A stretch of DNA of 64,000 bases from NCBI RefSeq assembly GCF_963082655.1, contig NC_081553.1, positions 127,439,736-127,503,735 on the forward strand. The letters are read 5' to 3'. This document shows positions 1-10,114 of the stretch, one piece after another. Position numbers and translations under genes: made by a program. The notes beneath the pieces are model-generated. The model saw only the letters and a list, made by a program, of their open reading frames with translations, was not told the origin of the DNA and made no database searches. The stretch is from Stomoxys calcitrans. Its lineage: Eukaryota; Arthropoda; Insecta; Diptera; Muscidae. Numbering within the stretch: the first letter of the stretch is position 1; each line of letters begins with the position of its first letter.

Positions 1-591
1 TGATTTTTTTGAGGTTAGGATTTTCATGCATTAGTATTTGACAGATCACGTGGGATTTCAGACATGGTGTCAAAGAGAAAGATGCTCAGTATGCTTTGAC
101 ATTTCATCATGAATAGACTTACTAACGAGCAACGCTTGCAAATCATTGAATTTTATTACCAAAATCAGTGTTCGGTTCGAAATGTGTTCATTCACCGTTC
201 AGCGATGAGGCTCATTTCTGGTTGAATGGCTACGTAAATAAGCAAAATTGCCGCATTTGGAGTGAAGAGCACCCAGAAGCCGTTCAAGAACTGCCCATGC
301 ATCCCGAAAAATGCACTGTTTGGTGTGGTTTGTACGCTGGTGGAATCATTGGACCGTATTTTTTCAAAGATGCTGTTGGACGCAACGTTACGGTGAATGA
401 ACACATTTCGAACCGAACACTGATTTTGGTAATAAAATTCAATGATTTGCAAGCGTTGCTCGTTAGTAAGTCTATTCATGATGAAATGTCAAAGCATACT
501 GAGCATCTTTCTCTTTGACACCATGTCTGAAATCCCACGTGATCTGTCAAATACTAATGCATGAAAATCCTAACCTCAAAAAAATCACCCT
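1..591 (+). mobile_element. Fold-back mariner derivative, copy 1
   Basis: Bases 1-198 and 390-587 are perfect reverse complements of each other. Both arms carry the 5' end of a mariner element, starting near TGATTTTTTTGAGG and including the first codons of a transposase (ATG at 109, reading MNRLTNEQRLQIIEFYYQ). The centre (199-389) keeps a piece of the catalytic domain with mariner-typical motifs: FSDEAHFWLNGYVNKQN, HPEKCTVWCGLYAGGIIGPY and VTVN. A native mariner transposase is about 345 residues; most of it is gone, so the copy cannot make active enzyme. The left end is cut by the window edge, so no left TA duplication can be seen; the right end runs TCACCC then TATA. It is nearly identical to 42749-43345. 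Confidence 0.85.
199..389 (+). pseudogene. mariner transposase catalytic-domain fragment
   Basis: An open frame from 168 to 518 reads through the remnant. Only about residues 10-75 are native transposase: the first catalytic Asp region (FSDEAHFW), the NKQNCRIW segment, HPEK.TVWCGL and GGIIGPYFFKD. The N- and C-terminal parts of the open frame come from the inverted arms. The second and third catalytic acidic residues are deleted. This is a non-functional relic. Confidence 0.8.
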
Positions 592-599
592 ATAAATGG

Positions 600-1445
600 A
601 TATGTTCCAAAGTAGAGGGGAGAGTACACCACCTTGAGTTCCCAAGCCTGCCGAAATAGATACTTTAAAAAATTAATGTAAATTATTAATTATCTTTCTT
701 GAGGTAGATTTTATGCCTAGAAACTCCAGCTCCTTCATGGTTGAAGTTGGTTTTACCTATTTCAAAGCACCTTCAATGGCATAAAATGCTACCACTGTAT
801 ATTCCTTGACAGCGAGAGAACCCTCTATATAGCCGACTAGGTCGTGAAGGGCTCTTAAAGTGGACTTGCCCTTACTATATGCATGATGTTGCCGAGACAG
901 GAGATCTGCAGGGATCTTTGCGCAAAGATATGTTTCTATTTACCTCTCAAAAGTCTTCAGCATGAAGGATGACAGACTAAAGGGACAAAAATCGTTCGCC
1001 CTCGAATGGCACGGTTTTCCTGCCTTTGAAATGAAAATGACCTTTGTGTCCCTCCATCCCACAGGTATATAACACATGCTGATACAAGCATAGGATATCT
1101 TTCTAAGCCAAGCAGCCAGTCTGTTGGACAGTTTGTAATTCAACCGGTGATGCATCATCAGCGCCCAAAGGATTTTCTACTTAGAATTTTCCCAGTAACC
1201 CCCAATGAATGCATACCAGTGACAACCTCTTCTTGAGCCACGTTGTTCGCTGGAGAATTTCCCGGGAAATGTGTATCAACGAGTAGTTCTAGTGTTTCCT
1301 CATTACATATTAACCATGCCTTTTGGGACTTATGAATAAAACCCACAATAAGAGGTCTCGAGGATAGGATCTTTCTTAGCCTAGAGGACTCACATGTATC
1401 CTCCACGGTGTTGCAGAATTCTACCCAGGATTTGTTCTGAGTCTT
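600..1445 (-). pseudogene. Non-LTR retrotransposon fragment: endonuclease-RT linker and start of RT domain
   Basis: On the minus strand, 1445-1158 reads a linker with SWVEFCNTVEDTCESSRLRK and EETLELLVDTHFPG. This is the region between endonuclease and reverse transcriptase in I/Jockey-type elements. Next, 1158-940 gives the early RT motifs: YIPVGWRDTKVIFISKAGKP and the FCPFSLSSFMLKTFER block. Below 940, after frame breaks, come HAYSKGKSTLRALHDLVGYI and a degraded GTPQGGVLSPLL motif near 640-600. Several stops and shifts make it a dead copy. The exact clade is not certain. Confidence 0.75.
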
Positions 1446-2200
1446 TCTCAGCTCATTGTTTTAATACAATATGGGGTTGCTTCACTATCCAAACATAACG
1501 TATTGTATCGAAATTAGTACACACCAAGACCCTTCGCTATATTACCGCCCTGGTTTCTAATGCTCTTCTGGCCAACTTAATATCCACACTAGACTCGAAG
1601 TTCACATTCGGCATCCTCGCGTTCCTCCATATAATATTACGCATTCCATAATCGCTCATTATTTTCTACCGGCATGATAGTTTTACGGTCAGGCAGTTGG
1701 AAGCAGAACTCGATGAGGGTTCTATATGTAGACGCCCAGACCTGTTCTCTACTCTAGTTTTGAGCCATACGTATAGCATAAACTGCCTTAAGACTATACA
1801 AGATTTCCATCAGTTCTAGACAGTACCCTTGGCAACAGCGTCTCGCGATTGACCTAAGCTATCCTATCAAAATCCTCTTCCAATCCAGCAAAGTCACTTA
1901 CAGTCGCCTCAATTTTTACGCAATGTTACCACCTTCTCTTAAATTCTATCCAATCTCCCATCGCCCTAAGTCTCATAGCCGCAGTAGCAGCCTCATACCT
2001 ATTATGTTAATCTTTGGGTCGAACGTCTAAATCTGTTTCAAGTGCCCTAGAAGTCGAGGTCTCCATCGCCCTACTTAAACGAAAACCACATGTTCTCTGA
2101 ACCTGTTATAATGTCCTTACGTTGGACTTCTTCTCCTTCGACGTCCACTTAACTACCCAGGACTAAGTTAGTATTCTTTTAATAAAGCTTCAGTTGATTC
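1446..2200 (-). pseudogene. Non-LTR retrotransposon fragment: C-terminal part of RT
   Basis: The minus strand around 2110-1930 reads, across stops, a region like SRALETDLDVRPKD followed by YEAATAAMRLRAMGDWIEFK. This is typical of the stretch after the RT catalytic core in I/Jockey-type elements. Similar wording (IEARQIAATTVMRLRE) occurs in the copy at 38363-38854. The part nearer 1450 is too degraded to read. In an intact element this segment would lie downstream of the 600-1445 segment, but here it is upstream, so the two are separate or rearranged fragments. Confidence 0.5.
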
Positions 2201-2285
2201 ACTGAACTGCTTTCGGAGTCAGGCCCTATTTCGATGCTACGAGGCGTCTTCCTGGTGTCCAGAATCTACGAGCTCTATCTGTACG

Positions 2286-2480
2286 CTCTATTCACTCCAA
2301 GACGAATTTCGTGAAGGTCGTCCAAAATCAGTTGTTATTCCAAAATCCATTGATGCTGTCCGCCAACTGATATTGCAAGATGGTCATGTGACCTATCGTG
2401 AGATTGAGGTAACCTTAGGCATTAGTGGGACCAGCATACATTCAATATTGCATAAACATATGCATTATACAGAAAAGGTT
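2286..2480 (+). pseudogene. mariner-family transposase N-terminal fragment
   Basis: One frame reads YSLQDEFREGRPKSVVIPKS, then IDAVRQLILQDGHVTYREIE and VTLGISGTSIHSILHKHM. This is the linker and second helix-turn-helix of an insect mariner transposase, with the GRPK motif between the two DNA-binding helices. About 65 of about 345 residues are kept. No inverted repeats are visible beside it. It belongs to a different mariner lineage from the copy at 1-591, judged by the different element context. The rest of 2481-2629 is not recognised. Confidence 0.7.
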
Positions 2481-2629
2481 AGGTTTGACTATAACGAATA
2501 TACCATGGCCTATACAGCCACCATTTCGCGAAGACTTCTTGCCTTGCTATTTAAAACAAAGCAGGAGTCATTAACCTTAAAAGTAATAACTAACTCCCAT
2601 ATACAGTTGTGTGACGACGTCAGAAAAAA

Positions 2630-3806
2630 AAGTAAAAGCGTGCTAAGTTCGGCCTTATATACCCTCCACCATGGATCGCATTTGTCGAGTTCTTTTTCCG
2701 GCATCTCCTCTTAGGCAAAACAGGATATAAGAAAAGACTTGCTCTGCTACAAGAGTGATATCAAGATATAGACCGGTTTGGACCACAATTAAATTATATG
2801 TTGGAGACCTGTGTAAAATATCAGCCAATTCGAATAAGAATTTCGCCGTTTGGGGGCTCAAGAAGTAAAATAGAGTGATCGATTTATATGGGAGCTGTAT
2901 CAGGCTATAGACCGATTCAGAATATAATAAACATGTATGTTGATGGTCATGAGAGGATCTGTCGTACAAAATTTCAGGCAAATCAGATAATTAATGAGAC
3001 CTCTAGAGGCTCAAGAAGTCAAGATCCCAGATCGGTTTATATGGCAGCTATATCAGGTTATGAACCGATTTGAACCTTATTTGGCACAGTTGTTGAAAGT
3101 CATAATAAAATAAGTCATGCAAAATTTCAGTCAATTGGATAGGAATTGCGCCCTCCAGAAGCTCAAGAATCAAGTCCCCAGATCGGTTTATATGACAGTT
3201 ATATCAGGCTATATACCGATTTAAATCATGCTCGACACAGTTGTTGGATATCATAATAAAATACTTCTTCCATCTTGACTTCTTGAGCCTCTAGAGAACG
3301 CAATTCTTTTCCGATTTGTCTGATATTTTGCACGACGTGTTTCGTTATGACTTTTAACATTTGTGCCAATTATGGTCTAAATCGGTCTAAGGTCTTGAAT
3401 ACACGAGCCGCTAACGGGCGCATTTATTATTCGATTTGGCTGAAATTTTGTACAACGTCTTCAACCATGACCTTCAACATACTTGTCATATATGGTCTGA
3501 ATCGGACTATAGCGTGATACAGTTCCCATGTAAACCGATCTCCCTATTTTACTCCTAAAGGACACAATTCTTATTCGAATTGGCTGAAATTTTATACAAG
3601 GACTTCTACTGTAGTCTCCAACATTCAATTCAATTATGGTCCGAATCTGACCATATCTTGATATTGCTCCAATAGCATTGCAATTATTTTCTTTTAAACT
3701 TTGTTGGCCTAAAAAGATATACCGGGAAAAGAATTCGACAAATGCGATCCATGGTGGAGGGTATATAAGATTCGGCCCGGCCGAAATTAGCACGCTTTTA
3801 CTTGTT
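2630..3806. mobile_element. HINE-A inverted dimer with two 3' ends
   Basis: The left edge reads AGTAAAAGCGTGCTAAG, a 3' end in minus orientation. The right edge reads CTTTTACTTG, a 3' end in plus orientation. Internal monomers run minus up to about 3266 and plus from about 3270. Both subterminal motifs (CCCTCCACCATGGATCGC and its complement) are present. No GTCY microsatellite or TATACCC 5' end exists. The left hairpin is damaged: half of the TTCGGCC...GGCCGAA palindrome is lost. Confidence 0.8.
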
Positions 3807-3833
3807 TCGAACTATTTTAGAGCAATTTTATAT

Positions 3834-3970
3834 AAATATTCCACAACACTTTTATGTTACTCGTCCAGGCGAGTTATGCGCATGTCCTCTAGAAGAGTAT
3901 TTTATAAATCTTCCAAAACACTCATATGTTACTCGTCCACACGATTTTTGCGCGATTCTAAAATCTTCCC
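3834..3970. repeat. 72-bp tandem repeat, about two copies
   Basis: The motif ATGTTACTCGTCC recurs at 3854 and 3926, with similar flanks (ATAAATATTCC / ATAAATCTTCC and TCTAGAAGAG / GATTCTAAAA). The period is 72 bp. It lies directly beside the HINE dimer and is not one of its monomers. Function unknown. Confidence 0.6.
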
Positions 3971-4149
3971 AGCTTCTTCTGATTTACTCCTTAGCAACTC
4001 ATATGGAAAATTCGGGGCTAACAATGGAATTCGGCTGAATTTCTTCACCCCTAGGGAACCGCTTGAAACTTATTGAATTATCAACGCTCGAAAGGAGGCT
4101 CTTGATGCCGGGACCGTATTTATTGTGAAACTATGTCGTGGTAAGATTG

Positions 4150-4280
4150 ATTCACAATTCTTAACTGGCGAATTAAATTTTAATATTCCTCTCCCAAAAA
4201 CTCGGCATTACTTACCTCTTACACTACCTTTAGTGAGATCCAATTACGAATTAAACAATCCGTTTAATTCGTAATTAGGC
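4150..4280 (+). pseudogene. Non-LTR RT C-terminal fragment ending in a snap-back inverted repeat
   Basis: The plus strand reads ELNFNIPLPKTRHYLPLTLP and VRSNYELNNPF. This matches the minus-strand copy at 51640-52036 (RHYIPLRLVLVRSNYELNN) and the usual C-terminal region of non-LTR polymerases. Homology stops after the codons for NNPF, where the sequence turns into the reverse complement of itself (4262-4276 against 4242-4256). Confidence 0.6.
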
Positions 4281-4932
4281 CGGTTTAAGGCTTTGGACCC
4301 ATAAAATTCGAATTTATTGTCCGATGTCGTCGAAATTTGGTACAGTGAGTTAAGTAAACCCCCTCGACATACATCTGCAATATTGCACAGATTGGTCTAG
4401 ATTTGGATATAGCTGCCATATAGACCAATCTCTCGATTTGAGATTTATGGGCCATTTATTGTTCGAGGCGCATTTATTGTTCGATGTCGCTGAAATTTGG
4501 GACAGTGAGTTGTGTTAGGACCATCGACATCCTTCGTCAATTTAGATCGGTCCAGATATGAATATAGCTCCCATATAGACTGATATCTCGATTTAAGGTT
4601 CTGGGGCCATAAAAGGCGCATTTATTGTCCGATTTCACCGAATTTTGGGACAATGACTTATGTTAGGCATTTCGACATTCGTGTCGTATATGATTCAGAT
4701 CGGTTTATTTTTAGATATAGCAACTTAAAAGATCAATATTTTGTTATGCACAATTAAACAAGACTTGTACTTATTAGTATTTGGTCCAAACCGGAACAAA
4801 TTTCGATAAAGCTGATTTGGGCATAAGGTATGCATTTTTCACCGGATTTTGACGAAAGGTGGTTTACTTTTATACTCGAGGTGATGGGTATCCAAAGTTC
4901 GGCCCGGCCGAACTTAATGCCTTTTTACTTGT
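4280..4932 (+). mobile_element. HINE-B, 5'-truncated
   Basis: About three family-B monomers (CATTTATTGTCCGATGTCG, ATATAGCTGCCATATAGACC) lead to the standard 3' end: GGGTATCCAAAGTTCGGCC, the palindrome TTCGGCCCGGCCGAA and TTTTTACTTGTT. The TATACCC end and GTCY microsatellite are missing. Confidence 0.8.
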
Positions 4933-6714
4933 TAATTTTTATTTCCATGTCTCAAAAAAATAAGTGAACTCACCCACCTTCTACAAACGACCTATATTGC
5001 AGTTATAAAATGTGTTTTCTTGTTGTACTGGCTCGCAAAACATAAACAAACAACAACAAAAATACAAATGCCTCACACGCCAAAGCTGCAAGTAGGGCCA
5101 TGAACATCACAACCCCACAACACCCTCACCTAAGTATTGACACTGTTTGTCTCACAACCTTTGTTTCTCTTACTCTCACCACTAATACTCCCACCTATTA
5201 CGAATGCTGTAGAAAAAAACCAACAAAAATTGGTGTGTTAATGCTTCTTCTTCTTTTATTGAAAATTAATTCCTCATTTTGATGGCTTTTCTTTAAGGAA
5301 AATTAAAATGCATATATATTCGTCGCTTCTCTGGAAATATATCGTTTGATGCCAATTTCATTGAAACGCATTCAGCCATTTGGCCGTAGCATTTATGTAC
5401 CACAAAATCGATTTTGGTTAAAATTGATTCATATTCTGTTATAGCTCCCATATTACATATGTGTTGCCTTATTTACACTTGTAAGGCAATGTTGACTACA
5501 ATTTTAAACGAATTTCACAAAATTTGGTAAGAGTTGATATTTTACTTATGTGCTAATTTCTGTCTAAATTCATTAAAATCAGCTTAGTTTTAATCTTTAA
5601 TTCTAATTTTGTCTTTGCTTTAAATCGTACCACAGTTCATTTACTGCTAAAGCAGTAAATGACAAAGGCCTTGGATAAGATGTAGGATAACTGCTTAAAC
5701 CGACAAATGTGCACGCGTTCAATAGACAAGCAACATTCTCCTCACCCTTACTATCCAACCCCACTCTGAGTACTGCAATCATTTATCCAGGTATGTTTTG
5801 CAGCAGCCCAAGTACAGCATTTGCAGGTTCCAGTATTTCGCAACTGCATTATTAAAAAAAAAGAAAAAGAAACCATAAGCTCTATTTTACCCCTATTTTG
5901 TTTGAATTGTCTATTTGTTTCTCTATGCTATGCTTGAAATACGGGCGTGATATGCCAAAGGCTTAGAACCCAGCCCTTGTACATGCTTTTACCGGGGTCG
6001 TCTACTTACTATCTAGTCTATGAATTGGCTTGCTCTGCCTTTAGTAATTGAAAAATCAAGTTAATAATTGATGGTGCAAAAAAAGACAAAATTGATTTTC
6101 TGCAAAATTTATGGTGAGTTCCAGAAGTACTCTTTCAACGCAACGGGCGAGGGGAAAGGATGAGTTTTATGAATTGTCGAAAATTTAAAAGACTTGATAA
6201 ATGGTTGAAACTTCCCAGACTGGTTGTGGAAAGTGGTGGAAAGGAAAGGACAAAGCTCTCAACTTTAGTGAGCCAGCAGTGCTACATTGAAAAATAATGA
6301 AATAATATAAAAACGTTAAAAATCTTTTTGAAAAATAATAAAAATTTGCGTCCCCTCCACCATAGGATGGGTATGTCCTAACTTCGTCATTCATTTTGCA
6401 ACACCACGACACTTTAGGTCAACTTAACCATGTCCGTCCGTCCGCCCTCTTTAGTGTTTTCTTTCAAATTCATATTGTACTCATTAATGTTATACCCTTC
6501 AAACAAGTAACTTTTCCTCAGGTAAATCTACTTTACCATTTTATGTGTTAAGTATTTAAGCTACAAAAACTTAATGAAAGAAAATTTTCCATATCACAGC
6601 TAATGCTATAGTTTGCCAAAGTCATTTTCTAAGATGAAAAAAAAAAAAATGTGTTACCTTTTAGAATTGTACAGGTGGACAGGCACAACGGCCTACAAAA
6701 CAAATCGATAGTAA
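4933..6714. other. Region without recognisable genes or elements
   Basis: AT-rich sequence with no convincing coding region and no family seen elsewhere in the window. The only structure noted is a perfect 26-bp palindrome at 5637-5662. Short open frames (for example 5100-5282) have no recognisable content. Confidence 0.5.
5637..5662. repeat. Perfect 26-bp palindromic hairpin
   Basis: TCATTTACTGCT is followed by AA and then the exact complement AGCAGTAAATGA. It lies in otherwise unremarkable sequence. It could be a chance hairpin, a protein-binding site or a remnant of an element end. Confidence 0.6.
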
Positions 6715-8310
6715 CTTATATACCCTCCACCATGGATCGCATTTGTCGAGCTCTTGCCACTGAATCTCTTTTTAGGCAAACAAAGGATAAAAGAAAAGAA
6801 TTGCTATGTTATTGGAACAATATCAAACAGTGGTTCATTTCAGACCATAATAGAACTGAATATTGGAGACTATAGTAGAAGTCATTGTGTAAAATTTCAG
6901 CCAAATCTAGAAAGAATTGCGCACTTTAGGGGCTGAAGAAGTAAAATAGAGAGATCGGTTTATAGGGGAGCTGTATTAGGCTATAAACCGATTCATGTCA
7001 TATTCGACACGTATGTTAAAGGTCATAAGAGAAGCCGTTGTACAAAATTTCAGCCAAATCGGATAATACATGCGCCCTTTAAAGGCTCAAGAAGTCAAGA
7101 TCCCATATCGGTTTATATGGAGGCTATATCAGGTTATTGACCAATTTGAACTATTCTTAGCACAGTTGTTGAAAGTTATAACAAAACACCTCATGCGAAA
7201 TTTCACGCAAATCGGATAATAATTGCGTCCTCTAGTGGCTCAAGACTTCAAGACCCCAGATCGGTTTATATGGCACCTATATCAGATTTGAACTATTCTT
7301 AGCACAGTTGTTAAAGTCATAACAAAACACCTCATACAAAATTTCAGCCAAATCGGATAATACATGCGCCCTTCAAAGGCTCAAGAAGTCAAGATCCCAT
7401 ATCGGTTTATATGGAGGCTATATCATGTTATTGACCAATTTGAACTATTCTTAGCACAGTTGTTAAAAGTTATAACAAAACACGTAATGAAAAATTTTAG
7501 CTAAATCGGATAATAATTGCGCCCTCTAGTGGCTCAAGAAGTCAAGACCACAGATCGGTTTATATGGCAGCTATATCAGGTTATGGACCGATTTGAACCA
7601 TTCTTAGTACATTTGTTGGAAGTCATACCAAAACACGTCATGCTATATTTCAGCCAAATTGGACAGCAATTGCTCCCAGTAGAGGCTCAAGAAGTCAAGA
7701 CCCCAGATCGGTTTAAATGGCAGCTATATCAGGTAAAGAACCGATTTGAACTATTCGTAGCACAGTTGTTGATAGTCACAACAAAACATCCCATGCGAAA
7801 TTTCACGCAAATCGGATAATAATTGCGTCCTCTAGTGGCTCAAGACTTCAAGACCCCAAATCGGTTTATATGGCAGCTATATCGGATTTGAACTATTCTT
7901 AGCACAGTTGTTAAAGTCATAACAAAACATCTCATACAAAATTTCAGCCAAATCGGATAGGAATTGCGCACTCTAGACGCTCAAGAAGTCAAGACCCAAG
8001 ATCGGCAGCTATATCAAAACGGGGACCGATATAGCCCATTTACAATCCCAACCGACCTACGCTAATAAGAAGTATTTGTGCAAAATTTCAAGCGGCTTGC
8101 TTTACTCCTTCGAAAGTTAGCGTGCTTTCGACAGACAGACGGAAGGACGGACGGACGAACGGACGGACAGACGGACGGACGGACATGGCTAGTTCGACCT
8201 AAAATGTCAAGACGATCGAGAATGTATATACTTTATAGAGTCTTAGATGAATATTTCGAGGAGTTACAAACAGAATGACAAAATTAAATCCTATGGTGGA
8301 GGGTATAAAA
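6715..8310 (-). mobile_element. HINE-A, nearly full length
   Basis: Starts at the subterminal CCCTCCACCATGGATCGC block (the 3' hairpin is lost) and runs through about seven diverged monomers, each with AAATCGGATAATAATTGCGC and GGTTTATATGGCAGCTATAT. It ends with the GGAC/GTCC microsatellite (about 8130-8185), the TATACTTTATAGAGTC block and GGTGGAGGGTATAAAA. Open frames inside it are by-products of the 153-bp (3 x 51) repeat. Confidence 0.85.
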
Positions 8311-8311
8311 A

Positions 8312-8392
8312 CTTTATTGTCGGCTTGAAATTGGTGTTCCTTAGTAACACTATTTGCCTAACCTCTTCTTATATTGCACCCAATTTGGAACC
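8312..8392 (+). pseudogene. Non-LTR endonuclease fragment (81 bp) between two HINE pieces
   Basis: Reads FIVGLKLVFLSNTICLTSSY, then IAPN. This is the same endonuclease segment as on the minus strand at 23119-23202 (FIVGLKLVFLGNTISPTSSY). It is flanked on the left by a HINE-A 5' end and on the right by an internal HINE-A monomer. Confidence 0.65.
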
Positions 8393-8985
8393 GTTGTACA
8401 AAATTTCAGCCAAATCGAATAATACCTGCGCCCTTTAGAGGCTCAAGAAGTCAAGATCCCATATCGGTTTATTTGGCAGCTATATCAGGTTATGGACCTA
8501 TTTGAACTTTTCTTAACACATTTGTTGGAAGTCATAACAAAACACGTCGTGCAAAATTTCAGCCAAACCGGAAAGGAATTGAACCCTCTAGAGGCTCAAG
8601 AAGTCAAGAACTCAGATAGGTTTATATGACAGCTATATCAGGTTATGGACCGATTTCAACCAAACTCAACACAGTTGTTGGAAGTGATATTAAACATCTC
8701 ATGCTAAATTTCAACCAAATCGGATAAGATTTGTGCCCTCTAGTGGCTCAAGAAGTCAAGATCCAAGATTGGTTTATATGGCAGCTATAATAAAACATGA
8801 ACCGATATGGTTCATTTACAATCCCAAGCGACCTACACTAATAAGAAGTATGTGTCCAGATTTTCAAGCGGCTAGCTTTACTATTTCGAAAGATAGCGTG
8901 AAAGCACGACAGACAGATGGACGAACATGGCTAGTTCGACTTAAAATGTCATGACGATCAAGAATATTTATACTTTATGGGGTCT
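8393..8985 (-). mobile_element. HINE-A fragment, 5' terminus missing
   Basis: About three monomers, then the CGACCTACACTAATAAGAAG block, a reduced microsatellite (GACAGACAGATGGACGAAC) and the TATACTTTATGGGGTC block. The TATACCC end is absent. The sequence passes directly into plus-oriented HINE-B. Confidence 0.75.
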
Positions 8986-9905
8986 TTGACGAATTTTTTA
9001 TCGGATTTCACTGAAATTCGGAGTAATTTATTTTTTTAGGCCTCCGTCATGCGAACGAATAAGATCCAAATCAGACCATATTTAGATATAGCTGCCATAT
9101 AGACCGATCTGCCGATTTGTGGTCTTAAACCCATAAAAGCTGCACTTATTTCTCGATTTCGCTGAAATTTGGAAAGGTGAGTTGAATTAAGCATCCCGAC
9201 ATCCAACCTGAAAATGGTCCAGATCCGAACATATTTAAATAAAGCTGTCGTACAGAGCAATCGGCCGATTAAGTGTCTTTAGCCTATAAAATATTCATTT
9301 ATTATCCGGTTTCGCTAAAGTTTAGAACAGTCTGTTGCACTAGACCTCTCTTCGTTTGAACTGGAAATGTGTCTACCATATTTAAATTTATGTGGGATAT
9401 AGATTGACCGGGAGACACCCGCAGCGTAGAGATAAGCATGTCCGCCTATGACGCTGAACGCCTGGGTTCAAATCTTGGCAGGAAAATTTTTAAGCAGTGG
9501 TTATCCTCTGCTAATGCTAGCGACATATGTGAGGTACTTTGCCATGTAAAATCTTATTTCCAAAGAGGTGTCGCACTGCTGCATGCTGTTCGGACTCGGC
9601 TATAAAAGGAGGACCCTTATCATTGAGCTTAAAATTGAATCGGACAGCTCTCATTGATTTATGAGAGAGTGCCCCAGTTCCTTAATGGAATGTTCATGGG
9701 CAAATTTGCATTTGCATAGACTGACCTCCCGATATTGGGCCTAAAACCTGTTAAAAGCGCATTTGCTGTCTAATTGCACTGAAATTTTAAACAGTGAGTT
9801 GTGTTAAGACTCCCAACATCCGACCCAAATGTGGTCCAGATCGGACTATATTTAGATACAGCTGTTATATAGAGTGATATAGGCAGATCCTAGAAACAGT
9901 TTATC
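8986..9905 (+). mobile_element. HINE-B internal array interrupted by a SINE
   Basis: Monomers of a B subtype, with CCTCCGTCATGCGAACGA / CCCGACATCCGACCC and ATATAGCTGCCATATAGACC. They run to about 9408 and resume at 9716 after the SINE. Neither terminus is present. The same subtype recurs at 49050-49925. Confidence 0.7.
9409..9715 (+). mobile_element. tRNA-related SINE with target-site duplication
   Basis: The head resembles a tRNA: an A-box-like TAGAGATAAGCATGTCCG and a B-box-like GGGTTCAAATCTTG. A conserved body follows (TCCAAAGAGGTGTCGCACTG, GTTCGGACTCGGCTATAAAA, CTTATCATTGAGCTTAAA) and then the tail CCTTAATGGAATGTTCATGG. It is flanked by ATAGATTGAC (9399-9408) and ATAGACTGAC (9716-9725), a 10-bp duplication with one change, inside a HINE-B monomer. 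It would be transcribed by RNA polymerase III and moved by a partner LINE that I cannot identify here. Confidence 0.8.
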
Positions 9906-10114
9906 AACCACCAAATTTTCAAATATATCCAAATGAAGTTTTTGGTTAGCACAATGCTAGAGTAGATATTGAATTTAATAAATCTTTAAAAAACAATTGG
10001 ACTTTGATGATACTTAATACGGACACCATATCCTAATTCCACCCTAACTTAGGTCCTATAGTAATATTCAAAAAAATTTACATATATACGTGTTCATCTT
10101 CTATTGTATCTTCT

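Noticed and set aside
5100..5282. Small open frame with Thr-rich start and Leu-rich end
   Set aside because: No signal or motif beyond composition; it sits in unassigned AT-rich DNA.
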